A stretch of 64,000 bases of DNA from Hydrogenophaga sp. IBVHS1. Lineage in GTDB: Bacteria; Pseudomonadota; Gammaproteobacteria; Burkholderiales; Burkholderiaceae_C. Location of the stretch: positions 1,302,001-1,366,000 of the forward strand of contig NZ_NFUU01000001.1 of assembly GCF_002127265.1 (NCBI RefSeq), in the 5' to 3' direction. A model generated the notes under the pieces. The model was not told the DNA's origin and did no database searches. It saw only the letters and a program-made list of their open reading frames with translations. Positions 8,240 to 17,205 of this stretch are shown one piece after another (the first letter of the stretch is position 1; each line of letters begins with the position of its first letter). The position numbers were made by a program, and so were the translations under genes.

Positions 8240-9070
8240 ATGACTGCTCGCCAACACCTGGCCCTGCTCCTGTGCCTGCTCGCCACCGCGGGCACCACCG
8301 CCCAGGCACAGCAAGCCCCACCCCTCGAAGACGTGCGCGACAGCGGCGCCATGCTGCAGACCTTCGTCACCGTCAACGGCCAGGCCATTCCCAACATCCA
8401 TGCCGACATCCTGGCGCGCGAGCAGACGGGGCAGGGTGCCAGCGACGGCCCGACGCTGCGCACCAGCATTCGCGACACGCTGATCAACCGGGCGCTGATG
8501 GCGCAGGCCGCGCGCGCCGTGGGGCTCGACCGCGCCACGCTGGCCGCCGCACAGATCGAGCTGGCCACGCAGGCTGCGCTGGTGAAGATGTGGCAACAAC
8601 GCGTGGTGGCGCTCAACCCCGCCAGCGACGAAGACCTGCAGGCCGAATACCTGCGGCAGGTGGCAGGTCTGGGCACTGTCGAATACCAGTTGAGGCACCT
8701 GCTGGTGGCCGACGAAGGCACGGCGCGCCGCCTCATCCGGCAGATCCAGAAGGGCACGCCGATGGCGAGTCTGGTGGTGGCGCATTCCACCGACACCGGC
8801 ACGCGCACCACCGGCGGCCTGGCCGGCTGGGTGCCGCGCGGTCAGTTGCACGCGTCGCTGGCCCAGGCCATGGACGACCTGCAACCCGGCGCTACAGCGC
8901 TCAAGCCGGTGCGCAGCCCGGCCGGCTGGCATGTGCTCAAGCTGGAGGCTTCGCGCCCCCTGGTGCCACCGAGCTTCGACGCCATCCGTCCGCAAGTAGG
9001 CCGCGTGATCGCTGAAAGAACCCTGGACGTGCAGCTTCAGGTGCTGCGCTCCAGCGCGAAGATCGAGTGA
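8240..9070 (+). CDS. Periplasmic peptidyl-prolyl cis-trans isomerase, parvulin/PpiC type
   Basis: A 276-residue secreted foldase. The start is the ATG following GGAGG at 8228-8232, which gives a signal peptide (MTARQHLALLLCLLATAG, cleavage after AQA). The N-terminal half resembles the SurA-N-like helical chaperone part; a PPIC rotamase domain lies at about 145-245, with the recognisable YQLRHLLVADEGTARRLIRQ start and TTGGLAGWVPRGQL and GWHVLKLE motifs. It assists folding of outer-membrane or periplasmic proteins. It stands alone, 45 bases after dnaE2, with no evidence that it belongs to the SOS operon beyond its orientation. Confidence 0.88.
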   Translation: MTARQHLALLLCLLATAGTTAQAQQAPPLEDVRDSGAMLQTFVTVNGQAIPNIHADILAREQTGQGASDGPTLRTSIRDTLINRALMAQAARAVGLDRATLAAAQIELATQAALVKMWQQRVVALNPASDEDLQAEYLRQVAGLGTVEYQLRHLLVADEGTARRLIRQIQKGTPMASLVVAHSTDTGTRTTGGLAGWVPRGQLHASLAQAMDDLQPGATALKPVRSPAGWHVLKLEASRPLVPPSFDAIRPQVGRVIAERTLDVQLQVLRSSAKIE

Positions 9071-9092
9071 GCCGCACCAGCGGCACTTGACT

Positions 9093-11438
9093 TCAAGCCC
9101 GCTCCGGATCGACCGCTTTCACCTGAGCGTCCGTGCCAATCGAAGGCGCGGGCGATACGGTGCGCTTGCGCAGTGGTGCCATGATTTCTTCGGCCAGGGA
9201 TTCCAGCAGCCTGGCGTCGCGCAGGCTCATGGTGCGGGGTTCTGTGTCGTGCAGGCACAGTGTGCCCAGAATGTGCCCATCTGCATCGCGCAGCGGCGCA
9301 CCGGCGTAAAAGCGGATCTCGCTCTCGATCAGCACGGGGTTGCCCCCAAAGCGCGGGTCGCGCTGCACGTCCGGCACCACCATCACCGCGCCGCCTGCCA
9401 CCACGTGGCCGCACATCGACACGCTTCGCTCAGGCCCGCGTTCCGGATCCCCGGTGCCGATGCGACCCGACTTGGTCGAGTCGCCATGGTTGTACTGCCA
9501 CTGGTCGTCGATCAGCGTGATCAAGGCTGTGGGCATGTCGAAGATGTCTGCGGCGCGTCGCGCGGCGCTGTCGAAGGTGCCGCGCAGCGATGCGTCGAGC
9601 ACGCCGCTCTCGCGCAGCGCACGCACGCGCTCTTCGTCCTCGTCCCCGAATTGCGCCGGTGTCCAGCCCGCCGCACCGACGCGGTCGAGCCGGGCAGACA
9701 CCTCGGTCACCAGGGAATTGATCGAGCCGACTGCCGCGTCCACGCCCCAGTCGGCAAGCGGCCATGCCGCAATCTCTGCGCCCTCCACGTTCCACAGCGC
9801 CAGCACCACTTTCGATTCCGGCCAGCGCCGCTTGAGCCGGCGGGCGAAATATTGCGCGTGCTCCTGCGGCTTGGGGCTGAAGTAGGACAACACGAATACC
9901 TTGGCTCCTTCGGAACCGAGCGAGGCAATCAGCTCCCCTGTGACCGCACCCGCCGCCATGGGCGCGGCTGAAGCAGCCACCCCGTCCAGCGCCAGCGCGT
10001 GCGCCGCCATGCTGGCCCCCAGTGTGTCCACCGTCCAGCGGCTGCCAATGCAAAGTGCTTCCAGCGGTCCATCAGGTCGATCGGTGGGGTAGCGTGTGCG
10101 CAACTCTTCAATCACCGCCCCCATGCCGCTCACGACACGGTGGCGGTGTTCCGCAGAGGCCTCCTGCAGCCGGTGGTCCACGGTGGCCATGCGCAGCACC
10201 GGGATGCCGACATCCTCGTAGAACTGGCGTGGGCTCGACGTCTCCACCGAATCGTCTGCCAGTTCGATGGCATCGGCGCTGTTGCCGGCCAGCAGCCGCT
10301 GGTACAGGCGGGCGGAGGGCTCCAGAGCAGGCCGACTCCCCAGCAGCACGTCCAGGAACGCGAGTTGAGGCAGATGCCTGCCGAACACCATCAGGCACAC
10401 CGTCAGCGGCGTCGACAGGGCAAGACCCACCGGTCCCCACAGCGCCGTCCAGAACGTCGCGGCGACGATCAACGACATGGCCGACAGACCCGTGCTCGCG
10501 CCGTAGAGCCAGGGTTCGATGATGTTGTTGCTGATCAGCTCGAGCACCGCGATCAGTGCCACAGCCCACAGGAGCATCGACCAGCCCGGATCAACCGCCA
10601 CGGCCAGCAGCAGCGGGAAAATGGCACCCACCAGCGCGCCCACGTAAGGGATGAAGCGCAGCACCGCAGACACCAGCCCCCACAGCAGCGCGCCGGGAAT
10701 GCCGATCAACCACAGCCCGGCCGCCATGGGAATGGCGTAACAAAGGTTCACGACCAATTGCATCGTCAGGTAGCGGGTGACGCGCTGGCCTGCGTCGTTC
10801 AGCGCGTCGGTGGTGCGGTGCACGCTGCCGCCCAGCAGCCTCACCAGTCGATCGCGCAGGTCGCCTGGATTCAACAGCACCAGCACGAGATAGATGAGCG
10901 TGGTGGCAAAAACCGCAACGGGCGGGCCGAATCGCTCCAGCCAGAGGCCGACGGTGGCATACGCGCCGGGCGTCACGGGAACCACTTCGACTCGGGCCGG
11001 GCGGCGCTGCGCAGGTGCGGAACCTTTCTCCAGCTCCCCCTGGGTCTGAGCGATTTCCGATTCCACCGCATCGATCACACGGCTGGCTTCGCTGAAGATG
11101 CCGGGTGCGCGCAGGTGCGCCCGGAGCCGGTCGAACTTGGTCGCGATGTTGCTCTGGTAGGTGGGCAGTTCCTTGCCCAGCTCGCGAACCTGTCCGGCCA
11201 TGAACAGACTCATGCCCACCAGCGCCCCGAGCGTGACGAGCACCACCGCCATCACCGCCACGGCACGCGGAATGCCCACACGCCGGATGCGTTCGGACAG
11301 TGGCGCCAGCACGAACGCCAGCAAAGTGGCCAACGCCAGCGGAATCAGCAGATCCCGCCCAAAGTAGAGCGCGGTGACAACCACGGCCGCCGCCAGCAGC
11401 CGCTGAGGCAGCGGCAGGGATGTCTCTGATTCTTGCAA
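9093..11438 (-). CDS. AI-2E/PerM-family membrane protein fused to a central soluble region and a C-terminal GAF domain
   Basis: A 781-residue protein of three parts. Residues 1-365 form an AI-2E/PerM family permease: paired hydrophobic segments at the start (LLAAAVVVTALYFGRDLLIP), a cytoplasmic/periplasmic loop, then GNPGDLRDRLVRL-like region and FIPYVGALVGAIFP, the family hallmark. Residues about 400-600 form a soluble alpha/beta region with strands such as LEALCIGSRWTVDTLGASM and KVFVLSYFSPKPQEHA that recalls a cobalamin-binding or response-regulator-like fold, without a clear DxHxxG motif. Residues about 610-755 form a GAF domain (RSVSMCGHVV, FYAGAPLRD, LGTLCLHD). The start codon is TTG with AGGAG seven bases upstream. 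The cargo or signal is unknown; ordinary family members have about 350 residues. Confidence 0.82.
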   Translation of the reverse strand: MQESETSLPLPQRLLAAAVVVTALYFGRDLLIPLALATLLAFVLAPLSERIRRVGIPRAVAVMAVVLVTLGALVGMSLFMAGQVRELGKELPTYQSNIATKFDRLRAHLRAPGIFSEASRVIDAVESEIAQTQGELEKGSAPAQRRPARVEVVPVTPGAYATVGLWLERFGPPVAVFATTLIYLVLVLLNPGDLRDRLVRLLGGSVHRTTDALNDAGQRVTRYLTMQLVVNLCYAIPMAAGLWLIGIPGALLWGLVSAVLRFIPYVGALVGAIFPLLLAVAVDPGWSMLLWAVALIAVLELISNNIIEPWLYGASTGLSAMSLIVAATFWTALWGPVGLALSTPLTVCLMVFGRHLPQLAFLDVLLGSRPALEPSARLYQRLLAGNSADAIELADDSVETSSPRQFYEDVGIPVLRMATVDHRLQEASAEHRHRVVSGMGAVIEELRTRYPTDRPDGPLEALCIGSRWTVDTLGASMAAHALALDGVAASAAPMAAGAVTGELIASLGSEGAKVFVLSYFSPKPQEHAQYFARRLKRRWPESKVVLALWNVEGAEIAAWPLADWGVDAAVGSINSLVTEVSARLDRVGAAGWTPAQFGDEDEERVRALRESGVLDASLRGTFDSAARRAADIFDMPTALITLIDDQWQYNHGDSTKSGRIGTGDPERGPERSVSMCGHVVAGGAVMVVPDVQRDPRFGGNPVLIESEIRFYAGAPLRDADGHILGTLCLHDTEPRTMSLRDARLLESLAEEIMAPLRKRTVSPAPSIGTDAQVKAVDPERA

Positions 11439-11566
11439 ACCGCTTCTCCTGGATAGGGCATCAAAAAAATCCCTGCCTTGATGGCATGGCCTGCCCGCTG
11501 ACCGCTAGCACTATAAGTTGAAGCTCTCCAGCCTGGAGATGGAGCCTGTGGACGTGGGGGCTCTGA

Positions 11567-12583
11567 TCACCGTCCCTTGACGTTCTTGCGCACCACCATG
11601 TTCCGCTGCGTGACGCGAAATCCGCAGAGCTCATAGAGCCTGGCGGCCTCGTGCGGGTTGTCAGCGTCCACACCCAGCACGGATTCGTTCATGCCGGCGT
11701 CGCGCTGCGCCTGCAGGGCGCGCACGATGAGCGCGCGTGCCAGGCCGCGCCTTCGCCAGGGCGCGCCGACGCTGATGAACTCGGTCTCGCCGCGCCGGCG
11801 GTTCTGCGTCAGGTTCTGCTCTTCGTTGATGAAGGGTTTCACTTGTCCGGCGACCTGGTCCGTCTCGCGGTGCCACGCCACTTGCCACAGGTGGGGCTGG
11901 AAGGTGGGCAGGGTGGTCCAGCGTTCGAAGTCGCCCGGTCTGGCGGGCGCCACGCCCCAGTGGTCCTGCAGTGCTTCCATGTGCGCGTCGAAGATGGGCC
12001 GCAGGTGCTCGGGCTGCACGCTGCGCAGCTCGAAGCCTTCGGGCAGCGGGAAGTCCGGGATGTCGTCGAGCGTCGCCCGCTCCATGCGCAGAAAGTGGCG
12101 GATGGGAACATAACCTGCGCGGTGCAACAGGGCGGCACGATCGGTCTCGCCCTCGGTCACGAACACATGGTGCACGGAATCCGCAGCGCCTTGCAGCTGT
12201 GCCACTTCGCGCTGCCGCGCCTCGACCCAGCGCAACAGCTCGTCGCCCACCCCCCGGCGCCTGAACGCCGGATGCACGAAGCCGACCTGTCCCTGCACCA
12301 GGATCCCTTTCTCGTCGATCCACTGCACCGTGCGCACATAGCCCACCAGCCGGCCATCCACCTCCGCCATGGCGAGGTCCTTGCTCGCGTCGAAATGGGT
12401 GAAGCTGGCGTAGTCGCGCCGGATGTGCTCGGGGGTGCGCACCCACCCCATCACGTCTGCGGCAAACACGGCGTTGGCAACCTCGGCCATCGCGGGAAAG
12501 TCGCTGTCGCCTGCGAACGGGCGAAGGCGAAGACCGGGCAGGGGGTTTTCAATCGTGGCGATGGGTGTCTCCTGGTTTGCCAA
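11567..12583 (-). CDS. Tandem GNAT-family N-acetyltransferase
   Basis: A 338-residue protein with two GCN5-related acetyltransferase folds. The N-terminal copy (about 15-165) contains VGFVHPAFRRRGVGDELL, an acetyl-CoA-binding Q/RxxGxG/A motif. The C-terminal copy (about 180-335) contains EFISVGAPWRRRGLARALI, a second such motif, and ends with the typical YELCGFRVTQRNMVV. Substrate unknown. The N-terminal boundary is uncertain: the annotated start is a TTG without a ribosome site, whereas a strong AGGAGA lies just inside the frame and precedes ATC or ATT codons. It is a single-gene unit divergent from the esterase gene. Confidence 0.82.
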   Translation of the reverse strand: MANQETPIATIENPLPGLRLRPFAGDSDFPAMAEVANAVFAADVMGWVRTPEHIRRDYASFTHFDASKDLAMAEVDGRLVGYVRTVQWIDEKGILVQGQVGFVHPAFRRRGVGDELLRWVEARQREVAQLQGAADSVHHVFVTEGETDRAALLHRAGYVPIRHFLRMERATLDDIPDFPLPEGFELRSVQPEHLRPIFDAHMEALQDHWGVAPARPGDFERWTTLPTFQPHLWQVAWHRETDQVAGQVKPFINEEQNLTQNRRRGETEFISVGAPWRRRGLARALIVRALQAQRDAGMNESVLGVDADNPHEAARLYELCGFRVTQRNMVVRKNVKGR

Positions 12584-12722
12584 CGGTGAGATTACGTCAG
12601 CCTATATTCAAGCACCACCACCCCGCCAGGGTAAGGCTGCACTGTACCCAGCGACATTGGCCTCATCCCCAGGTGCGACCGGAAGGGCAAACGACATGCC
12701 CGCTTCGTGGGAAACAATGCGC

Positions 12723-12742
12723 GTCGCCTGTGCGACTTTTTT
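12723..12742 (+). terminator. Terminator-like hairpin upstream of the esterase gene
   Basis: A GTCGC/GCGAC stem with a CTGT loop is followed by six T residues. No gene precedes it on this strand, so it may end a small RNA or act as an attenuator in the leader of the gene starting at 12850. Confidence 0.55.
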
Positions 12743-12849
12743 CGGGTAATCCCGCTCCTGCCGTTGTATCCGTCACCGCATAACCGACGGGTTGTGTGCG
12801 CTTTCGCGTGAACAACCATTGATTGACCTACAACGATTTGGAGACAACC

Positions 12850-14301
12850 TTGAAAACAGCAAACAGATTTCGCCTGGCGATTCTGGCGGGCGCAGCCTTG
12901 CTCGCCGCCTGCGGTGGTGGCGGCGACGACCCGGTGGTCGTTGCGCCTCCACCACCCGTGGTGCCAGAGGAAACGCGCGCCCAGGACAGCCGCACTTTCA
13001 CGCCGCAAGACCCGAGTGCCACCACGTTTGCCGCCATGGCGGGCGTGGTCGCGGGGACCGATCGGTGGGCCGGTGTGCTCAACGGGGCGGCCTACCGCGT
13101 GGAGGTGCCCGCCACCGGCTGGAACGGCAAGCTGGTGATGTATGCGCACGGCTTCCGTGGTGAGGGTTCCGTGCTCACGGTGTCCAACCCCAGCATCCGT
13201 CGCTATCTCATCGAGAACGGCTATGCCTGGGCGGCATCCAGCTATTCCACCAACTACTACGACGTGCGCACCGGCGTGGAAGACACCAACGCGCTCGCGC
13301 TGGCCTTCACCAGAATCGCCGCGACCAATGGCCGGGCGCTCGCCGCGCCCGATCGCATCTACATCACCGGGCATTCCATGGGCGGCCACGTCACGGGCGC
13401 GGCCATCGAGCAAGAGGCCATGGCCACCGCGAAGAACAAGGTGAGCTACCACGGCGCGGTGCCCATGTGCGGTGTGATGGGTGATGCCGAGCTCTTCAAC
13501 CGGTTCGCCGGCATGCAGGTCACCGCCCAGGCGCTGGCTGGCGTGCCCAGCTACCCCACCGACAAATGGTCGGAGATCGTGGGACTGGTCACCAGCTCGC
13601 TGTTCTCCACCTTCACCGCGGCCAACATCGTGCCCACCGCGCAAGGCGTCAAGTACCTGTCGGTGGTGGAGAACCTCACCGGTGGCGAGCGCCCGATGTT
13701 CGACGAAGGCGTGCTGTACGGCCGCAGCTTTCAGTCGGCCTACGGCACCTTCGGCAGCGACGGCACCGTGACCGGCATCCTGAACCGAAACATCCTGGAC
13801 ACCAACGCATTCACCTACCTGATTGCAGGCGATGTGCCGGGCTCGACCGCGCTCAACAACAGCGTGCAGAAGCTCACCGCCGCACCCGACGCCAACCGCC
13901 TGAGAAGGGATGGCCTGCGCTGGGTCCCCGCCATCAACGGCGAGTTCAGCATCCCGGTGGTGTCCATCCACACGCTGGGTGATCTGTTCGTGCCTTTCAG
14001 CATGCAGCAGGTGTACCAGCAGCGCGCAGCCGCCAAGGGCAATGCCGGCTGGCTGGTGCAGCGCGCCATCCGCGGCGCCAGCCATTGCGACTTCACCACG
14101 GCCGAGCAGGTGAGAGCGTTTGAAGACATGGTGACCTGGGAGCAGACCGGCGTGAAACCCGCCGGCGACGACGTGATGACGCCAGCCACCGTGGCCAACG
14201 CGGCCTACGGCTGCACGTTCACCGACAGCACGCTGGGCGTGGACGACACCGGCAGCGCCGCATCCGCGTTCCGCCCGCTGGCGCCTGCCTGCCCTCCCTG
14301 A
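12850..14301 (+). CDS. Lipoprotein alpha/beta-hydrolase (esterase/lipase-like)
   Basis: A 483-residue secreted lipoprotein. I start it at TTG 12850 because GGAGA lies five bases upstream; this gives a short signal peptide ending in a lipobox (LLAAC). An alpha/beta-hydrolase fold follows: the nucleophile elbow GHSMGG has Ser near residue 176, and a GASHCDF segment near 410 is a candidate for the catalytic His. The phrase WNGKLVMYAHGFRGEG before it is the usual oxyanion-side strand. It probably hydrolyses an ester or polyester outside the cytoplasm; the substrate cannot be told. A proline-rich linker (VVAPPPPVVPEE) joins lipid anchor and enzyme. Confidence 0.78.
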   Translation: MKTANRFRLAILAGAALLAACGGGGDDPVVVAPPPPVVPEETRAQDSRTFTPQDPSATTFAAMAGVVAGTDRWAGVLNGAAYRVEVPATGWNGKLVMYAHGFRGEGSVLTVSNPSIRRYLIENGYAWAASSYSTNYYDVRTGVEDTNALALAFTRIAATNGRALAAPDRIYITGHSMGGHVTGAAIEQEAMATAKNKVSYHGAVPMCGVMGDAELFNRFAGMQVTAQALAGVPSYPTDKWSEIVGLVTSSLFSTFTAANIVPTAQGVKYLSVVENLTGGERPMFDEGVLYGRSFQSAYGTFGSDGTVTGILNRNILDTNAFTYLIAGDVPGSTALNNSVQKLTAAPDANRLRRDGLRWVPAINGEFSIPVVSIHTLGDLFVPFSMQQVYQQRAAAKGNAGWLVQRAIRGASHCDFTTAEQVRAFEDMVTWEQTGVKPAGDDVMTPATVANAAYGCTFTDSTLGVDDTGSAASAFRPLAPACPP

Positions 14302-14317
14302 AAGCGGCACTTGAATG

Positions 14318-14353
14318 AAAAAGCCCCGATGCGGTGACGCGTCGGGGCTTTTT
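14318..14353. terminator. Bidirectional rho-independent terminator
   Basis: A 12-bp perfect stem (AAAAAGCCCCGA and its complement) encloses a 12-base loop, with a T run on the plus strand and the matching A run upstream. It sits between two convergent genes and can serve both. Confidence 0.9.
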
Positions 14354-14371
14354 TTGCGTGAGCGAACGCGT

Positions 14372-14842
14372 TCAATCGTCCGCCAGCTTCTTGTTGATCA
14401 CCTTCCAGTGCGCCTCACTCACCGGTGTGATCGACAGCCGGTTCCCGCGCTTCAACACCACCATGTCGGCAAGCGCGGGCATCTCGCGCAGTTCGGCCAG
14501 TCCCATCAGGCGCGTCTTCTTCACGGCCTTCACGTCCAGCAGCAGCCAGCGCGGTTCCTCGGGTTTGGAGGCCGGGTCGAAGTAGGGGGATTTCTTGTCG
14601 AATTGGGTGGGGTCGGGCCGGGTGCCCGATGCCACTTTGGCAATGCCGGCGATGCCCGGTTCGGGGCAACTGGAGTGGTAGAACAGCACGCCGTCGCCGA
14701 CCTTCATCTGGTCGCGCATGAAGTTGCGGGCCTGGTAGTTGCGCACGCCGGTCCAGGGCACGGTGGCCTTGGGGGCGTTCAGCGCGTCGTCGATCGAGCA
14801 TTCTTCGGGCTCGGATTTCATCAGCCAGTACTGTTGGGTCAT
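14372..14842 (-). CDS. EVE domain protein
   Basis: A 156-residue single-domain protein of the EVE/YTH-PUA-like family, related to human THYN1. Visible hallmarks: YWLMKSEPEECSIDD at the start, WTGVRNYQARNFMRD, VGDGVLFYHSSC with GIAGIAKV, and the C-terminal WLLLDVKAVKK plus LKRGNRLSITPV. EVE domains bind modified bases in DNA or RNA and occur alone as core genes or fused in defence proteins; here it is alone. It is a monocistronic unit ended by the shared bidirectional terminator. Confidence 0.9.
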   Translation of the reverse strand: MTQQYWLMKSEPEECSIDDALNAPKATVPWTGVRNYQARNFMRDQMKVGDGVLFYHSSCPEPGIAGIAKVASGTRPDPTQFDKKSPYFDPASKPEEPRWLLLDVKAVKKTRLMGLAELREMPALADMVVLKRGNRLSITPVSEAHWKVINKKLADD

Positions 14843-14878
14843 CGCGCCATTCTGCGGATTTTCCCGGGGCTGTCGAGG

Positions 14879-14899
14879 CCCCGCTGAGCTTCAGCGGGG
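14879..14899 (-). terminator. Hairpin downstream of the chemoreceptor gene
   Basis: A perfect nine-base stem (CCCCGCTGA and complement) with a three-base loop lies nine bases after the chemoreceptor stop. There is no clear T run on the minus strand, so it may stabilise the end of the message rather than terminate on its own. Confidence 0.45.
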
Positions 14900-14907
14900 T
14901 TCTGGCT

Positions 14908-16662
14908 TCAGAAGGACTCCCACTCTTCGTTGTTCGAGCTGGCCTTCTCCGCCACCGCCACCCTGGTCTTCAGCGTGGGCGGTGTGGCTGGTTTGGCTTC
15001 GGCGCGCGGAGCGGCCTTGGCTGTGGCGACCACCTTCGGCGCCGGCTTGGCTGCCGGCAGCTTGCGCGGCTCGGCGGGGCGCAACTGCGTGATGGCGCTC
15101 TGCGTGGCGGCGTGGGCGTCCACGCGGAACACCTGCACCACCTGGGCCAGGCGGTCGGCCTGGTCGTTCATGCTGGACGCGGCGGCCGCGCTTTCTTCCA
15201 CCAGCGCGGCGTTCTGCTGCGTGAGCTGGTCGAGGTTGGCCACGGCCGAGTTGATCTGGTTCACGCCGTCGGCCTGTTCGCCCGAGGCGCTGGCGATCTC
15301 GCCGATCATGTCGCGCACGCGCACCACGTTGGCCACGATCTCGCCCATGGTCTGACCGGCCTGGTTCACCAGCTCGGTGCCGGTGGTGACCCTGTCCACG
15401 CTGGCGCTGATGAGCACCTTGATCTCCTTGGCGGCCTGCGCGCTGCGTTGCGCCAGGTTGCGCACCTCGCCCGCCACCACCGCAAAACCACGGCCCTGCT
15501 CACCGGCACGGGCCGCTTCCACGGCAGCGTTCAGCGCCAGAATGTTGGTCTGGAACGCAATGCCGTCGATCACGCCGATGATGTCGCTGATCTTGCGTGA
15601 GGCCTGGTTGATCTCTTCCATGGTGGCCACCACCTGGCTCACCACTTCTCCACCCTTTTGCGCGCTCTGGCCCGCCACGTCGGCCAGCTGGTTGGCCACG
15701 CGCGCCGAGTCGGCGGACTGGCGAATGGCGCCCGACATCTCCTCCATGCTCGCAGCGGTCTGCTGCAGGTTGGAGGCGGTCTGCTCCGTGCGGGCCGAGA
15801 GGTCGTTGTTGCCGGTGGCAATCTCGCGCGCGGCCACGTTGATGTTCTCGGTGCCGCGCTTCACGTCGGCCACCACGTTCACCAGGCGGTCGCGCATGCT
15901 GAGCAGCGCCGCGCTCATGGCGCCGAACTCGTCCTTGCGGTGATTGCTGATCTGCGCGGTCAGGTCGCCGCTGGCGATCTGCTCGGCAAAACCCATGGCT
16001 TCGCGCAGCGGATTGCGGATGTTGCGGATGAGGAAGAACGCCCCAGCCACGATGCCGGCAATGAGGATTCCGACCTGGAAAGTGGCAATGGTGAGGCTGG
16101 TGGAACGGCGCTCGGTGAACTCGGCCTGCGCCTGCTGGCGGATGTCGGTCTGCATGCGGGCGAACTCGCGCAGCGCGGCCAGGTAGGGCGTGACGGCGCC
16201 ATTGAAGCGCGACGAGATTTCCTGCGCGGCGCCCGCAGCATCGCCGGCCTTCTTCATTTCGTTGGCCTTCGCCAGCGAATCCAGCACCGCCTTGCGCAGC
16301 CCGGCAATCTTTTCCAGCTGGGCCTTCTCGGGTGCACTCATGTCCATCGCCTGCAGTTGCTTCTGCAGTTCGGAAATGGAGGCCACGCCCGCAGGAATCA
16401 GGTCCTTGTACATCTCGGCAATGGCCGGGTCGGTGCTGGCAATGGAGGCCTGCACGCGCGTCACGTTGGTTTCGGTCAGGCCGGCCCATTCGGTGGCGAT
16501 GGTGGTCTTGGCGGCCAGGGCCGAGAGCACGCGTTCGGACTCTTCATTGAGGCTGGAAGAGCGCGAGCCTGCGGTGGCCACCACCACGAACAGCGCCACG
16601 ATGATGGCAATGACGCCGGCCCACAGCCTGGCGCCGACGGAGAGATGTCGGAAAAGGTTCAT
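14908..16662 (-). CDS. Methyl-accepting chemotaxis protein with C-terminal tether motif
   Basis: A 584-residue chemoreceptor. Start chosen at MNLFRHLSVG, 17 bases after the cheW stop; upstream codons are shadow. TM1 is at about 12-32, a four-helix-bundle-type periplasmic ligand domain at 35-190, TM2 at about 192-213, a HAMP domain after it, and the signalling domain with the conserved hairpin (IAFQTNILALNAAVEAARAG, then GRGFAVVAGEVRNLAQRSA). A long Ala/Pro/Lys linker ends in EEWESF, which resembles the xWxxF pentapeptide that tethers CheR and CheB in enterobacterial receptors. Ligand unknown. It forms a unit with the cheW gene upstream. Confidence 0.93.
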   Translation of the reverse strand: MNLFRHLSVGARLWAGVIAIIVALFVVVATAGSRSSSLNEESERVLSALAAKTTIATEWAGLTETNVTRVQASIASTDPAIAEMYKDLIPAGVASISELQKQLQAMDMSAPEKAQLEKIAGLRKAVLDSLAKANEMKKAGDAAGAAQEISSRFNGAVTPYLAALREFARMQTDIRQQAQAEFTERRSTSLTIATFQVGILIAGIVAGAFFLIRNIRNPLREAMGFAEQIASGDLTAQISNHRKDEFGAMSAALLSMRDRLVNVVADVKRGTENINVAAREIATGNNDLSARTEQTASNLQQTAASMEEMSGAIRQSADSARVANQLADVAGQSAQKGGEVVSQVVATMEEINQASRKISDIIGVIDGIAFQTNILALNAAVEAARAGEQGRGFAVVAGEVRNLAQRSAQAAKEIKVLISASVDRVTTGTELVNQAGQTMGEIVANVVRVRDMIGEIASASGEQADGVNQINSAVANLDQLTQQNAALVEESAAAASSMNDQADRLAQVVQVFRVDAHAATQSAITQLRPAEPRKLPAAKPAPKVVATAKAAPRAEAKPATPPTLKTRVAVAEKASSNNEEWESF

Positions 16663-16679
16663 GACGAAAGGGGGAAGGT

Positions 16680-17201
16680 TTACTGAAGAGCGGAGGGCGC
16701 GTTCACCAGGCCAAGTTCGGCGCTGCCGACCAGGGCGCCGATGTCGGCCAGGATGAGCATGCGTTCGCCCACATTGGCGATGCCGGTGATGAAGTCGGCG
16801 TCCAGCGAGGTGCTGATTTGCGGCACGGGCCGAATCTGATCCTGGGTGAGCTCGATCACATCGCTCACCGAATCCACCACCAGGCCGATCACGTGGTCGT
16901 GCACGCTGATGACGATGGTGACGGTGAAGCCGTTGTATTCCACCTTTTCGCAATTGAGCTTGATGCGCATGTCCACCACCGGCACGATCACACCGCGCAG
17001 ATTCACCACGCCCTTGATGAACGCCGGCGCATTCGCGATGCGGGTGGGCTCTTCGTAAGAGCGGATCTCCTGCACGTGCAGGATGTCGATGCCGTATTCC
17101 TCCGCACCGAGGCGAAAGCTCAAGAATTCACCAGCGGCGGCGAGCGCAGGAGACGGGTGGCGCGAAGCCGCGCCGGCAGAGGGGTGGTGTGGGGCGTCCA
17201 T
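16680..17201 (-). CDS. cheW: CheW-type chemotaxis adaptor
   Basis: A 173-residue CheW protein, which couples chemoreceptors to the CheA kinase. After an unusual Ala/Pro/His-rich N-terminal stretch of about 25 residues comes the normal fold: FLSFRLGAEEYGIDILHVQE, NAPAFIKGVVNLRGVIVPVV, and GLVVDSVSDVIEL. The pair cheW-receptor, without cheA or cheY here, suggests a dedicated receptor/adaptor module that feeds a chemosensory array encoded elsewhere. A large hairpin lies immediately in front of its start codon. Confidence 0.92.
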   Translation of the reverse strand: MDAPHHPSAGAASRHPSPALAAAGEFLSFRLGAEEYGIDILHVQEIRSYEEPTRIANAPAFIKGVVNLRGVIVPVVDMRIKLNCEKVEYNGFTVTIVISVHDHVIGLVVDSVSDVIELTQDQIRPVPQISTSLDADFITGIANVGERMLILADIGALVGSAELGLVNAPSALQ

Positions 17202-17205
17202 GGGG

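Noticed and set aside
12578..12607. Promoter TTGCCA/TATATT for a small RNA
   Set aside because: The two boxes are 20 bases apart, outside the normal 16-18, so I do not list it as a promoter.
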